A DNA stretch of 43,098 bases from Myxococcales bacterium (GTDB lineage Bacteria > Myxococcota_A > Polyangia > Polyangiales > Polyangiaceae). Below the pieces are notes generated by a model. It saw only the letters and a program-made list of their open reading frames with translations, had not been told where the DNA came from and did not search any database. Where the stretch lies: contig JANXVA010000410.1 in NCBI GenBank assembly GCA_025351875.1, positions 1 to 43,098 of the forward strand, read 5' to 3'. A program made the position numbers and the translations under genes. Of this stretch, positions 16,939-25,139 are shown piece by piece (position 1 is the stretch's first letter; the number at the start of each line of letters is the position of its first letter).

Positions 16939-17852
16939 ATGATTCGCGTGTCGCACGCGTTCGCGCTCGCCGGCCTGCCCTCGCCACGCTGGGCAGCGCG
17001 GCGTGCGCGTCGCCGGCCGCTGACGAGGAGGCCGACGAGAGTGTCGACGCGCTCATCGGCGGCCGCGCCGCGAGCGCGAGCCAGTTCCCCGCCACCGTCT
17101 TCGTGAGGGGCGAGTGCACGGCGACCAAGGTCGCGCCGAAGCGCCTGCTCACGGCCGCCCACTGCGTGCTCGATCCCGCGACGGTGAGCCTTCGCTACGC
17201 CGCCGGCTCGAAGCTGTCGCTGGCGCACGATCCGTCGAAGGGCTACCTCGACGTCGAGGTCGCCTCCGTTCACGTTCATCCCGCATGGGCCAAGGTCTGC
17301 GAGCACCATTATTGCGCGGCCTCCGCGGTCACCGCGCGGCTCGATGCGCCAGACGTCGCCGTCATCGAGCTCGCGACCGATCTGGCCGACGTGCCCTCGG
17401 CGACGGTCGACTCCGCGGCGCTCGCGTCGGGTGACCGCGTCACGCTCATCGGCTTCGGTTGCACGACCGGCGTGCTCGTCCCCGACGAACGCGACCACGC
17501 GAGCCTGAAGTATGCGAGCACGCGCATCGTGGCGGCGGACCGTGCCGTCCACGACGGTAGCCCCGTGCTCGCTTCGGACGTGCCGCAGGTCACGGGCATC
17601 TACGCGCTCACGTCGGGCCCGGGCGCCGCGAAGTCGCGCGCCGGTCTCTGTCCGGGCGACTCGGGCGGCGCGCTCTACAAGAGTCGCGACGGTCAGCTCG
17701 TCGTCGTCGGCGTCGCGTCGAACTACACGCTCGGCCCCGAGGACGAGGACGGCGTCGGCCTCCCGATCACGAACTGGCACACGCGCCTCGACGCCTCGTC
17801 GAAGCACGGCGTCGCGGGCTGGCTGAGATCACTCGGCGTGCCCACGCTTTGA
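16939..17852 (+). pseudogene. Trypsin-like serine protease, frameshifted in its signal peptide
   Basis: ATG 16939 begins a signal-like stretch, MIRVSHAFALAGL, but the mature protein is in another phase: ALATLGSAACASPAADE, then the trypsin start LIGGRAASASQFPATVF. Restoring one base near 16975-16980 joins them as one lipoprotein signal. The protease domain is intact to the stop: His in LLTAAHCV, Asp in APDVAVIEL and Ser in CPGDSGGAL give a full S1 triad. The first start codon in the mature frame is GTG 17103, inside the protease core, so initiation there could not give an exported active enzyme. It is either a recent single-base frameshift or a sequence error. The ATG lies one base after the deacetylase stop, so the two were coupled. 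Confidence 0.78.
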
Positions 17853-17953
17853 GTGGGGGGCCGCGCGCACCTGAAGGCGGCAGGTGAGGGGCGGCGTGTG
17901 GGGTCATGCATAGTGCACGTTTCGCTCACAGCCGACTTCTCGCCCAGGACCTC

Positions 17954-17989
17954 GATGAGCGCTGATGCGCGTGGTGATCAGCGCTGATC
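17954..17989. repeat. Two near-identical AGCGCT-centred palindromic sites
   Basis: GATCAGCGCTGATC at 17976-17989 is a perfect 14-bp palindrome. GATGAGCGCTGAT at 17954-17966 repeats it with one mismatch. The centres are 22 bp apart, about two helical turns. The 169-base gap lies between convergent genes, so the pair is not in a normal promoter position. Confidence 0.5.
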
Positions 17990-17997
17990 GCTCCGAG

Positions 17998-18017
17998 GGG
18001 CGCCGACGCAGGCGCCC
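17998..18017 (-). terminator. Hairpin terminator of the 18249-18022 gene
   Basis: GGGCGCC-GACGCA-GGCGCCC forms a perfect 7-bp stem with a 6-base loop, five bases past the stop of the minus-strand gene. No T-tract. It would end the desaturase gene set. Confidence 0.45.
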
Positions 18018-18021
18018 GATC

Positions 18022-18249
18022 CTAGTCCACGTCGTCCTTCAGGATCTTCTCGACGTCGGAGAGCGCGACGCGGGCGTTCTTGAGGCGCGAGAATGCTTCG
18101 TCGACGACCTTGCTGATGGTCGTCTTCTCGGCGCGCGGCGCGCTCTTGAGCTCGGCGAGTAGCAAGACGAGCGCAGACGCTGCGTCGGCGACCTCGATCA
18201 CCGCGGTCTGCACGAGGATGATGAGCTCCTGCTTGGTCTTCTTCTTCAT
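18022..18249 (-). CDS. Small helical protein of unknown function (75 aa)
   Basis: A 75-residue protein, MKKKTKQELIILVQTAVIEV at the start and ending KILKDDVD. It is predicted almost entirely alpha-helical, with a hydrophobic first half (about 8-34, partly AL-rich) and a charged amphipathic second half. It has no signal peptide and no cysteines, so it is likely a soluble helical hairpin or a small membrane-associated protein. Codon use matches the genome well. It is third in a minus-strand series after the desaturase and the 131-residue protein, 72 bases downstream of the latter. No family recognised. Confidence 0.7.
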   Translation of the reverse strand: MKKKTKQELIILVQTAVIEVADAASALVLLLAELKSAPRAEKTTISKVVDEAFSRLKNARVALSDVEKILKDDVD

Positions 18250-18321
18250 GTGCGGATCAGGGCGGCGGCGCAGGGCAGCGCATCAGTGCGGCGGATCACG
18301 GGGCGCGGCGGATGCGCCAAA

Positions 18322-18717
18322 TTAAAGAGCACGTACAGAGTCGAGGAGCTTGGCGACGGCTTCCCAGTCGAAGGTGGGAAGGCTGTCGGCCACGGCGCGC
18401 TCGTTCCACGCGGCACCGACCGCCTTGAGCGCCTCGGGGCGCGACGCGGCCCACTGCGAGACGACGATGGCCTCGTCGGCACGGCTCGAGCGCGCCTCGA
18501 TGCGCCAGTCGCCGGGCTCCTGCTCGTTCTCCCGCTGGAAGATGCTCACCGTGAGGCGATGCCCATCCGCGCTGAGGTCGTAGACCATGCCGCTTCGACC
18601 ACGGGCCTGGTGCGTGATCTTGAGCGCGCCCGGGTTCTTTTCGATCTTTTCCTTCAGGATGCGGGGACCTTTGCACGGGCCCCGGCGGGCCGCAACGCGC
18701 TGCAAGATGCCGAGCAA
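18322..18717 (-). CDS. Cytoplasmic protein of unknown function (about 130 aa)
   Basis: The frame runs 131 codons from TTG 18717; TTG 18705 is an equally possible start, since GGAG directly abuts the first and is 12 bases from the second. The conserved-looking body begins at ILKEKIEKNPGALKITHQAR and includes MVYDLSADGHRLTVSIF, a beta-hairpin-like segment, then a helical C-terminus rich in Trp, Ala and Glu. There is no signal peptide, TM helix or known motif. It lies 25 bases downstream of the desaturase stop and is probably in the same transcript. No family recognised. Confidence 0.7.
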   Translation of the reverse strand: MLGILQRVAARRGPCKGPRILKEKIEKNPGALKITHQARGRSGMVYDLSADGHRLTVSIFQRENEQEPGDWRIEARSSRADEAIVVSQWAASRPEALKAVGAAWNERAVADSLPTFDWEAVAKLLDSVRAL

Positions 18718-18719
18718 CT

Positions 18720-18736
18720 CCGCCGCTGTGCGGCGG
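18720..18736 (-). terminator. GC hairpin between the desaturase and the next gene
   Basis: CCGCCGC-TGT-GCGGCGG is a perfect 7-bp stem with a 3-base loop, placed six bases after the desaturase stop and two to three bases before the next start codon. It may attenuate transcription or affect initiation of the following gene. Weak evidence for a full terminator. Confidence 0.35.
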
Positions 18737-18742
18737 CGCCGA

Positions 18743-19624
18743 CTACACCGGGGCGGGCGCTCGCCCCGGCGCTGCAGTCGCTGCCGCGAGGGGCAGCGGC
18801 TTCGCCACGGGCTTCCGCTCGCGGATGTCGCGCACGACGCCGACCGCGGAGAGCACGCGAAGCGAGTAGTAGGTCATGTCGACCTCCCACCACCGGATGC
18901 CCTGACGCGCGACGTTCATCTGCTCGTGGTGGTTGTTGTGCCACCCCTCTCCCAGCGTGAAGATCGCGAGCAGCGCGTTGTTGCGCGAGTCATCCTTCGT
19001 GTCGAAGCGGCGCGAGCCCCAGACGTGCGCGAGCGAGTTGATGCCCGCCGTCACATGCAGGACGGCGATGGTGCTGACGACGAAGCCCCAGACGAGCCCG
19101 GAGGCGCCGCCGATCGCGAAGCACATCACCGCGTAGGAGACGATGGGCATCCACTTGTGCTTGTCGAGGAAGCGGAGCTCCGGATAGCGGACGAGGTCTT
19201 TCACGTTGGAGAGGTCGGCACGATCATGGCTCCCGTCGAGGAACCAGCCGACATGCGAGTGAAAGAAGCCGCCGTGCCGCGGGGAGTGGGTGTCGTCCGG
19301 AGTGTCCGAGTGCTTGTGATGGCGGCGATGCCAGCTCGCCCACCAGATCGGACCGTTCTGCATGGCCGTGGTGCCGAGGAACGCGAGCACGAGCTGGAAC
19401 GCGCGGCTCGTCTTGTACGAGCGGTGCGAGAAGTACCGATGGTACCCGGCGGTGATCGCCCACATCCGCAGCACGTAGCCGAACGCCGCGAGCGCGAGGA
19501 TCTTCAGCGAGAACGGGACGACGAACACGAACAGACAGGAGAGGTGCATCGCGATGAAGAGGACGAGTGACACCTTTGCCATCACGAGGTCTTCCCGTGA
19601 GGGCGGAACTGTTGAACTTTGCAC
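18743..19624 (-). CDS. Fatty acid (acyl-CoA) delta-9-type desaturase
   Basis: 293 residues from GTG 19624; ATG 19582 (MAKVSLVLF) is a reasonable alternative with GGGAAGA upstream. The integral-membrane di-iron desaturase family is shown by three histidine boxes: HRYFSH (first), HRRHHKHSD (second) and EGWHNNHHE (third), plus four TM helices in two pairs. The pattern GYHRYFSHRSYK and WHRRHHKHSDTPDDTHSP is that of stearoyl-CoA-type delta-9 desaturases, which insert a double bond in saturated acyl chains using O2 and an electron donor. It probably adjusts membrane fluidity. No ferredoxin or reductase gene is beside it. Two small unknown genes follow on the same strand. Confidence 0.93.
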   Translation of the reverse strand: MQSSTVPPSREDLVMAKVSLVLFIAMHLSCLFVFVVPFSLKILALAAFGYVLRMWAITAGYHRYFSHRSYKTSRAFQLVLAFLGTTAMQNGPIWWASWHRRHHKHSDTPDDTHSPRHGGFFHSHVGWFLDGSHDRADLSNVKDLVRYPELRFLDKHKWMPIVSYAVMCFAIGGASGLVWGFVVSTIAVLHVTAGINSLAHVWGSRRFDTKDDSRNNALLAIFTLGEGWHNNHHEQMNVARQGIRWWEVDMTYYSLRVLSAVGVVRDIRERKPVAKPLPLAAATAAPGRAPAPV

Positions 19625-19860
19625 GAGGACTCTTCCGTTCTTTCCGAACGTTCGTTGCGCCGGCAGGCCTGGGACGAACGCGCTCCGTGAACGGAGCTTT
19701 CAGACGGCGAACCGCTGCGCCGAGGCTCGAACGTAGCAGCGGAACCGGGCGTCGTGCCATCCGGCAGTCACGCCGCCGCACGAATCCCGCAATCCTCGCG
19801 TGCGCCACCGACCCCCCGTCTGACGTACGATCATCGGACGGAACCGAACGCCCGCCCCTC

Positions 19861-20547
19861 ATGAGCTCCGCCGACGAAGAGCAGAAAGAGCCGCGATATG
19901 CGCGGTCATTCAGGATCGCCGCTGTCTTGTTCGTGGTCGCGGTCCTCGTCGTCGCGCAGCGGTTCGGATTGTTCCAGCAGTTCGGCGACCCCGAGCGCGT
20001 TCGGCAGACGCTCGTGGAGCTCGGGCCGTGGGGCTACCTCGCGTTCATCATCGCGTACGCGGCGCTGCAGCCGTTCGGCGTGCCGGGGACGGTCTTCATC
20101 ATGGCAGCCCCGCTGATCTGGCCGTGGCCGGTTGCCTTCGCGCTCTCGATGGTCGGCACCATGGCCGCGAGCGTGGTCGGATTCTCGTTCGCGCGCTTCG
20201 TGGCGCGCGACTGGATCTCCACCCGGATCCCCGCGCGGTTCCGGAAGTACGAGGATGCGCTGGCGCGCCGCGGGTTCAGGACGGTGTTCATCCTGCGGCT
20301 CGTCTTCTGGATGCCGCCGCTCCTCCACGCATTCTTCGGCGTGTCGAAGGTCCGATTCTCGACGCACTTCTGGGGGTCGTTCGCCGGATACATCCTCCCG
20401 CTGCTCCTCGTGAGCTTCTTCGGAGAGCGGCTCTTCGACGCGATGAGGCACGCGCCGCCCGCGGTGTGGGCGGGCCTCGCCGCGAGCGTGCTCGTGGTCG
20501 GCCTGACCGTCTGGCTGGTCAAGCGCCGCCGCGCGTCGCGCGCCTGA
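19861..20547 (+). CDS. VTT/DedA (TVP38/TMEM64-like) membrane protein
   Basis: From ATG 19861, 228 residues with five to six hydrophobic segments. After a first TM (about 17-35) comes the VTT core: AYAALQPFGVPGTVFIMAAP, a re-entrant-loop type sequence, then GTMAASVVGFSFARFVARDW, FILRLVFWMPPLLHAFFGVS with the conserved Arg, and two more TM helices. Proteins of this family act as lipid scramblases or flippases; bacterial members affect undecaprenyl phosphate or phospholipid recycling and membrane potential. The frame extends upstream to 19567, but the family N-terminus and codon bias support 19861. It is divergent from the desaturase gene over 236 bases. Confidence 0.85.
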   Translation: MSSADEEQKEPRYARSFRIAAVLFVVAVLVVAQRFGLFQQFGDPERVRQTLVELGPWGYLAFIIAYAALQPFGVPGTVFIMAAPLIWPWPVAFALSMVGTMAASVVGFSFARFVARDWISTRIPARFRKYEDALARRGFRTVFILRLVFWMPPLLHAFFGVSKVRFSTHFWGSFAGYILPLLLVSFFGERLFDAMRHAPPAVWAGLAASVLVVGLTVWLVKRRRASRA

Positions 20548-20553
20548 GAGGCA

Positions 20554-21762
20554 TCACCAGCGCTTGCCGTCGGGGCTCTGCCAGGGGTTGCAATACGCGG
20601 CGACGGTCGTGAGCATCCGGATCTGCGCGAGGACCAGCGCGGTGTGCTCGGTGAGGTCGACCTTCGTCTCCTTGATCGTGTCGAAGGGCCGCCGTGCCGC
20701 GAGGCAGTCGTCCTTCGCGAGCGCGGACTCGAGGTTCCCGGCTGCGTCGACGAGAGGCGTCAGCTTAGCGAGGTCGGCCTCGTAGATGAAGAGCGAGACC
20801 TTCTTCCGCGCCGTAGCCAGATCGACGACGGCTGCACCAGGAGTGGCCTCGCCTGCGGCCGCGACGGCCGACGGTATCGGGCTCGGGGGCTGTGTCGGCG
20901 TGTCCGAGCTGCGTCGCAACAAGAGGACGACACCGACGACGAGGGCCACGGCCAGCGCGACCATGGGGAGCGGTGAGCTCGCGGACGGCCTCGCCGTCTC
21001 GGTCGCGGTCGAAGTGGTGGGGGAGGGCGGCGGCGCGACCTGGCGCGCGTGCTCGAGCGCCTTGGCGAGCTGATGGCCCGCGTCGATCGTCTCTGGCTTG
21101 TCGGCATCGACGAGGTCGACCGCGAAGTAGTCGAGGTAGGTCGCCGCGCCCGTCGCGAGCAGCTGGGGCCGAGACCGGACTTGCTCGCAGAGCTCGTGAC
21201 CGAGGCGCGCGAAGTACGGCGCCTGAGCCCCCATCTCCGAATCGAGGATGTAGTGCCAGCGAAGCGCGTCGACGTACCGCTGCACTGCCGCCGAGTCCGC
21301 GCGCGTGGGCGTGCGCGCGCACGCGTCGAACGTCGCACGGAGCCACTTGAAGTCCGCGTCGGAGAAGACACGCCTCGTACCCTCTGCCGGGTCTGCGGCC
21401 GGCACGGGCAGCGGCCACGGCCTCAACGCACCCGCGTCCTGCATCGAGCCCGACATGGCGAGGTGGCGATAATGGAGCTCGGTCTCGGCGTCGTCTTCGC
21501 GCCAGCCGTCGTCGAGATCCAACCGCTTCACGGTGGCCCATCCTGGATGCACGACGACGGTCATCGCGTGCTCCTTGCCCGAGTTCGTGCGTCCCACCAC
21601 CGTGTGCGTGCCGGGCGGGACGTCGAAGTACCCGCGGAACGACCCCTTGTACCTCGGGTCGTCTACCGACTTGGGATCAGGCAGCTCGACGCCGTCGACA
21701 ACGAGGGCATCGACGAGCAGATCGCGGAGGACGAGGAAGCCATTCGAAAAGCCCGAAGACAT
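20554..21762 (-). CDS. One-TM protein of unknown function (402 aa)
   Basis: 402 residues from ATG 21762. The N-terminal part (about 1-85) is beta-rich and resembles a small PEGA-like or carboxypeptidase-regulatory fold (GYFDVPPGTHTVVGR). A helical central region (about 125-245) holds two cysteines and a TPR-like feel, followed by a Pro/Ser/Thr linker, one TM helix (about 277-295, MVALAVALVVGVVLLL) and a C-terminal helical domain (about 320-402) with two cysteines. The absence of a signal peptide puts the first 270 residues in the cytoplasm and the last 100 outside, if the TM inserts N-in. No catalytic motif. Convergent with the VTT gene, separated by six bases. Confidence 0.78.
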   Translation of the reverse strand: MSSGFSNGFLVLRDLLVDALVVDGVELPDPKSVDDPRYKGSFRGYFDVPPGTHTVVGRTNSGKEHAMTVVVHPGWATVKRLDLDDGWREDDAETELHYRHLAMSGSMQDAGALRPWPLPVPAADPAEGTRRVFSDADFKWLRATFDACARTPTRADSAAVQRYVDALRWHYILDSEMGAQAPYFARLGHELCEQVRSRPQLLATGAATYLDYFAVDLVDADKPETIDAGHQLAKALEHARQVAPPPSPTTSTATETARPSASSPLPMVALAVALVVGVVLLLRRSSDTPTQPPSPIPSAVAAAGEATPGAAVVDLATARKKVSLFIYEADLAKLTPLVDAAGNLESALAKDDCLAARRPFDTIKETKVDLTEHTALVLAQIRMLTTVAAYCNPWQSPDGKRW

Positions 21763-21842
21763 TGGCGCATCCTAGCGCGGGTGTCCGGCGCGGGACCACC
21801 GGCGCCCCGGGGCTGCTGGACGCGATCATTTTACACTGTACA

Positions 21843-21938
21843 ATGCGCACGTTCACGAACAACTCCGGGAACGCGACGAAGACCTGCCTCATCTTCCGCG
21901 TGAAGGCGGCCGACATCCCGGTCGTGCCCGTGAAGTAG
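21843..21938 (+). CDS. Small ORF, 31 residues, strong coding bias
   Basis: ATG 21843 to TAG 21938 encodes 31 residues with C or G at the third position of every codon between start and stop. The six in-frame triplets before the ATG lack that bias, so it starts at the start codon. The peptide begins MRTFTNNSGNATKTC and ends DIPVVPVK: polar first half, one Cys, then a short beta-like hydrophobic end. No ribosome binding site is seen; an AT-rich patch with TACACT lies about 6-11 bases upstream and could drive a leaderless transcript. It stands 23 bases before the phosphatase-superfamily gene. It could also be a fragment of a lost gene. No family recognised. Confidence 0.5.
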   Translation: MRTFTNNSGNATKTCLIFRVKAADIPVVPVK

Positions 21939-21961
21939 CGCGGGTGAGCTAGCCTGCTCGC

Positions 21962-23512
21962 GTGAAACAAGCTCGGGACGGGTGGCGGCTCGCGGCGCTC
22001 GGCTTCTGCGTCGTCGCCGTCGTCGTCGGGTTCGTCCTCGGCGAGGGCTACATCGACCGGCTTCCCCAGCACGCCGGTTACTTCCTCGTCGCGGTCGACG
22101 ACGAGGTTCGCGTGCCGATCCCGACGCGACCCCGCCACACCGCGTTCATCGTTGTCGACGGGCTCCGCCGCGATTCCGCAGAGACGACGCACGTCGCGCA
22201 GGAGCTCGCGCGGGCCGGGCAGTGCCGGATCTCCGATCAGGGATCGTTCACGGTGTCCCGTCCCGAGTACGCGCTCCTCTCCACGGGGCTGGAGGCCGAT
22301 CGAACTGGATCGCGGAACAACGATCTCACCGCTCCGCTCGCCGCCGAGTCGATCTGGCAGGTCGCGCGCGCGAGCGGGCTCCACGTCGCCGGCAGCAGCC
22401 ACCTCCGCTGGTTCGAGCAGCTCTTCCCCGAGGGGTTCGATCGGTTCGCGCACGAGAAGGACCACCGCGCGAACGTCTTCGCGCCCGAGCAAGGGGGGTT
22501 GCTCGACGTGAATGTCTTCCATCCCCTCTACGTCGACGAGGCCGGGCACCAGCACGGCGGCGCGTCGCCCGCGTACGCCGCCGCGGTCGCGCGCGTCGAC
22601 GGCGAGATCGCCGGTCTGCTCGCGCGGCTCGACCTCTCGCAGGACCTCGTCGTCCTCACCGCCGACCACGGCCATCGCGATGCCGGTGGCCACGGCGGCG
22701 CGCAGCCCGAGATCAAGCACGTGCTCGTCTGCTTCGCGGGCCGAGGAGTCGAGCGGCGCTCTGACCGTGCGGCGTTCGACGGGCGCAGCACCGCGCCCGC
22801 GCTCGCCCTGCTCCTCGGGCTCCGCTTCCCGCGCGACATGCGCGCCGGCGACGACGGCCTCGACGTGCTCTGGGAGATCGCTCACGCCAGCCCAGAGAAC
22901 GCGGCCTACCTCGCCGATCGGCGCGCCGCGGTGGAGCGCTTCCGCACGCAAAACCGCATCACCCTCGAGACGTGGCTTGGCGACCAACCGGGCACTTGGC
23001 CGCGCTTCTACGATCGGGAGGCCGGCGCACAGACGAGGCGCATCGGCGCGACGGTGCTCTTCGTGCTCGTCTGCGCGGCGCTCTCGTTCCGTTTCCGCAA
23101 GGTGCCCGCGCGCTCGGCGCTCGTCACGACGGCGTGGGTCGCCTTCGGCATGTTCGTCGTCTGGTGCGTGCACCATGCAGTGCTCGGTGACTTCGACTTC
23201 ACGGTGATCAACCTGCGCGAACGATTCCTCCCGCGCGCCGGCGCCGTCGCGCTCGTCTCCGCGGTGGCGAGCGTCCTCGCCCATCGGCGGATCGTCGGCG
23301 ATCGGCGGCGCCTCGCGGGCGACATGGTGCTCGTCGTCGGGCTCCTCCTCGCGGCGATGCTCGGCCACGTCTACGTGTACGGGTGGCCGCTCGGCTTCCC
23401 GCTGCCGCCCCAGCCGGCGCGGTATTTCCCGTTCTTCGGCGCGATCACGCTCGTGATCTACGGGCTCGTCGCGTCCGGGCTCCTCCTCCTGGACGGACGC
23501 CGCTCAGCGTGA
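21962..23512 (+). CDS. Membrane-anchored alkaline-phosphatase-superfamily enzyme
   Basis: 516 residues from GTG 21962. An N-terminal TM anchor (about 10-28) is followed by an exported alkaline-phosphatase-fold domain (about 55-310): first metal site FIVVDGLRRDS, nucleophile region SFTVSRPEYALLSTG, and TADHGHRDAGGHGG with the late metal ligands, a layout close to GPI-ethanolamine-phosphate transferase and type I phosphodiesterase relatives. Four to five TM helices (about 360-510) form a C-terminal membrane domain. It is probably a periplasmic phosphotransferase or phosphodiesterase acting on a lipid or glycan head group; the substrate is unknown. The stop overlaps the convergent hydrolase gene by nine bases. 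Confidence 0.82.
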   Translation: MKQARDGWRLAALGFCVVAVVVGFVLGEGYIDRLPQHAGYFLVAVDDEVRVPIPTRPRHTAFIVVDGLRRDSAETTHVAQELARAGQCRISDQGSFTVSRPEYALLSTGLEADRTGSRNNDLTAPLAAESIWQVARASGLHVAGSSHLRWFEQLFPEGFDRFAHEKDHRANVFAPEQGGLLDVNVFHPLYVDEAGHQHGGASPAYAAAVARVDGEIAGLLARLDLSQDLVVLTADHGHRDAGGHGGAQPEIKHVLVCFAGRGVERRSDRAAFDGRSTAPALALLLGLRFPRDMRAGDDGLDVLWEIAHASPENAAYLADRRAAVERFRTQNRITLETWLGDQPGTWPRFYDREAGAQTRRIGATVLFVLVCAALSFRFRKVPARSALVTTAWVAFGMFVVWCVHHAVLGDFDFTVINLRERFLPRAGAVALVSAVASVLAHRRIVGDRRRLAGDMVLVVGLLLAAMLGHVYVYGWPLGFPLPPQPARYFPFFGAITLVIYGLVASGLLLLDGRRSA

Positions 23513-24289
23513 CGTGAGCGCCGAAGAGAGCGCGCGCACGAACAGCGCGGGCGCCGTGTTCATCGCGGAGTGCTTCTGCCCCTCGAGGACCGTCACGTCG
23601 CTCGTCGGCAGCGCCGCATGGAGGCGGGCGGTGGCCTCCTTCAGGAAGTCGGGGCTCTTCTCGCCGAGCAACATCGTGATCGGGACGCGCACGTCCGTGA
23701 AGCGCGACGGCTCGAACCGGAACTGCTCGGCCGCCGCGAGCTCGCGCGGGATCGTGTGGGCCGCCGCCAGCCGCCCCGCCCAGCTCGGGAGCGCGCGCAT
23801 GGCTTGCACCTCCCGCTCGCTGAGCTGGATGATCTCGCGCAGGAACGTGGTCACGATCGCGTCGCGCTCGCCCTGTTCGGCCATCGCCAGGTAGCGCAAC
23901 GTCGTCGCGGAGGGCTCGCTCGCAGGGCTCACGGGCGTGTAGGGCTCGTAGACGACGAGCTTCTGGACATACTTCGTGTGGAGCAATGCATGCAGAGTGC
24001 ACAGGCCTCCGTAGGAGTGCCCGAAGAGGTAGGTGGGCTCGGCGATGGCGTCGACGATCGCGGCGACGTCCTCGACGTCTCGTTCGATCGCGTAGGCCCC
24101 ACCGTCGCCGCTCTCTCCGCGCCCGCGGCGGTCCATCGCGTAGACGGTGAAGTGCTCTTCGAGGCCCTCCATGACCGGCGCCCATCGCCCGGCATCCGCG
24201 GAGATGCCGTGGACGAGGACGAGCGGCGCGCCACGCCCGGTCCTCGTGAACGCGATGGGCGTTCCATCGACGGCGTGAACGGTAGGCAT
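23504..24289 (-). CDS. Alpha/beta hydrolase
   Basis: 261 residues from ATG 24289; ATG 24334 would overlap the next gene's start and adds an unlikely N-terminus. The fold is evident: oxyanion region VLVHGISADAGRW, VYAMDRRGRGESGD, nucleophile elbow GHSYGG, a late acid in the LGEKSPD region, and the catalytic His in GQKHSAM near the C-terminus. The lid region is helical and about 70 residues long. There is no signal peptide, so it acts in the cytoplasm, on an ester or similar small substrate that cannot be named. The gene is divergent from the Lgt-like gene, sharing a promoter gap of about 43 bases, and overlaps the preceding convergent gene by nine bases. Confidence 0.9.
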   Translation of the reverse strand: MPTVHAVDGTPIAFTRTGRGAPLVLVHGISADAGRWAPVMEGLEEHFTVYAMDRRGRGESGDGGAYAIERDVEDVAAIVDAIAEPTYLFGHSYGGLCTLHALLHTKYVQKLVVYEPYTPVSPASEPSATTLRYLAMAEQGERDAIVTTFLREIIQLSEREVQAMRALPSWAGRLAAAHTIPRELAAAEQFRFEPSRFTDVRVPITMLLGEKSPDFLKEATARLHAALPTSDVTVLEGQKHSAMNTAPALFVRALSSALTSR

Positions 24290-24332
24290 CCTTGGTCGGA
24301 CGTTAGCCGATTCGCCGGTATAGTTCCCGCCC

Positions 24333-25139
24333 ATGAGGCCGCGGCTCGTGATGCTCCTCGAGCCCTGGCTGGGGAGCCTCGCCGCGCTCGTCGTCCCGAG
24401 CTACGCGGTCATGCTCGTCATCGGGTCGCTGCTCGGCGCGATCGTCATCGTCGACGAGGCGCGTCGACTCGGCTTCGCGCGTCGGGATTCGCTCGCGGTC
24501 CTGAGCGTGGCGTACGCATGCGGGCTCGTGGGCGCGTATCTGGTCCCGGCCGTGCAGGGCGTCGTCGCGTGGAGCGACAACGGTAGGTTCGTCGCTCCCA
24601 CGGGGATGGCCGCGTACGGTGGACTCATCGGCGGTGTGCTCGGCGGCTCCGTCATGCTCGCGCGGATGCGGCGCCCGATCTGGACGTTCCTCGACGCCAC
24701 GGCTCCGGCGCTCGGCCTCGGGTATTTCTTCGCGCGTCTCGGATGCTTCTCGGCGGGGTGTGACTACGGGCGCATCACGACGTCGCGCCTCGGCATCACG
24801 TTTCCGGCGGGGAGCTACGCGTTCCGTGATCACGTCGCGTCGGGGGCGCTCTCGCCCGATGCGCCCTCTTCGCTCCCCGTCCATCCCACGCAGCTCTATG
24901 CCGCGCTCAGCGGTGTCGTGCTCTACCTCCTCGTCCGCGCGATGCCGTCCGACGGGGACGGGAGGCGCTTCGTGGCGTTGGTCATCGGCTACGGCGTCGC
25001 GCGGAGCGTGATCGAGGTCTTTCGCGGCGACGCCTCGCGCGGTCACATCGGCGCGCTCTCGACCTCGCAGATGCTCGCGGTCGTGACCGTGCTGGTGACA
25101 CTGGCGGCGTGGCGCCGGGCTCGCGTAAGCTCGGGATGA
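24333..25139 (+). CDS. Lgt-family (prolipoprotein diacylglyceryl transferase) paralogue
   Basis: 268 residues, about seven TM helices. Family landmarks are present: YAVMLVIGSLLGA near the start, AAYGGLIGGVLGG, the signature loop YFFARLGCFSAGCDYGRITT, VHPTQLYAAL and a late FRGDASRGHIGALSTSQ. In E. coli Lgt the signature reads GRIGNF; here the essential Asn position is Cys and the loop has a second Cys, a variant seen in distant Lgt relatives. Lgt attaches diacylglycerol to the lipobox Cys of prelipoproteins. Many lipoproteins in this window need such an enzyme, but this copy is divergent and may act on a special substrate. Its stop overlaps the start of a Cys-repeat protein gene (ATGA). Confidence 0.82.
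   Translation: MRPRLVMLLEPWLGSLAALVVPSYAVMLVIGSLLGAIVIVDEARRLGFARRDSLAVLSVAYACGLVGAYLVPAVQGVVAWSDNGRFVAPTGMAAYGGLIGGVLGGSVMLARMRRPIWTFLDATAPALGLGYFFARLGCFSAGCDYGRITTSRLGITFPAGSYAFRDHVASGALSPDAPSSLPVHPTQLYAALSGVVLYLLVRAMPSDGDGRRFVALVIGYGVARSVIEVFRGDASRGHIGALSTSQMLAVVTVLVTLAAWRRARVSSG

Noticed and set aside
19625..19860. Divergent promoter region between desaturase and VTT genes
   Set aside because: It must contain promoters, but I see no confident -35/-10 or sigma-54 match.
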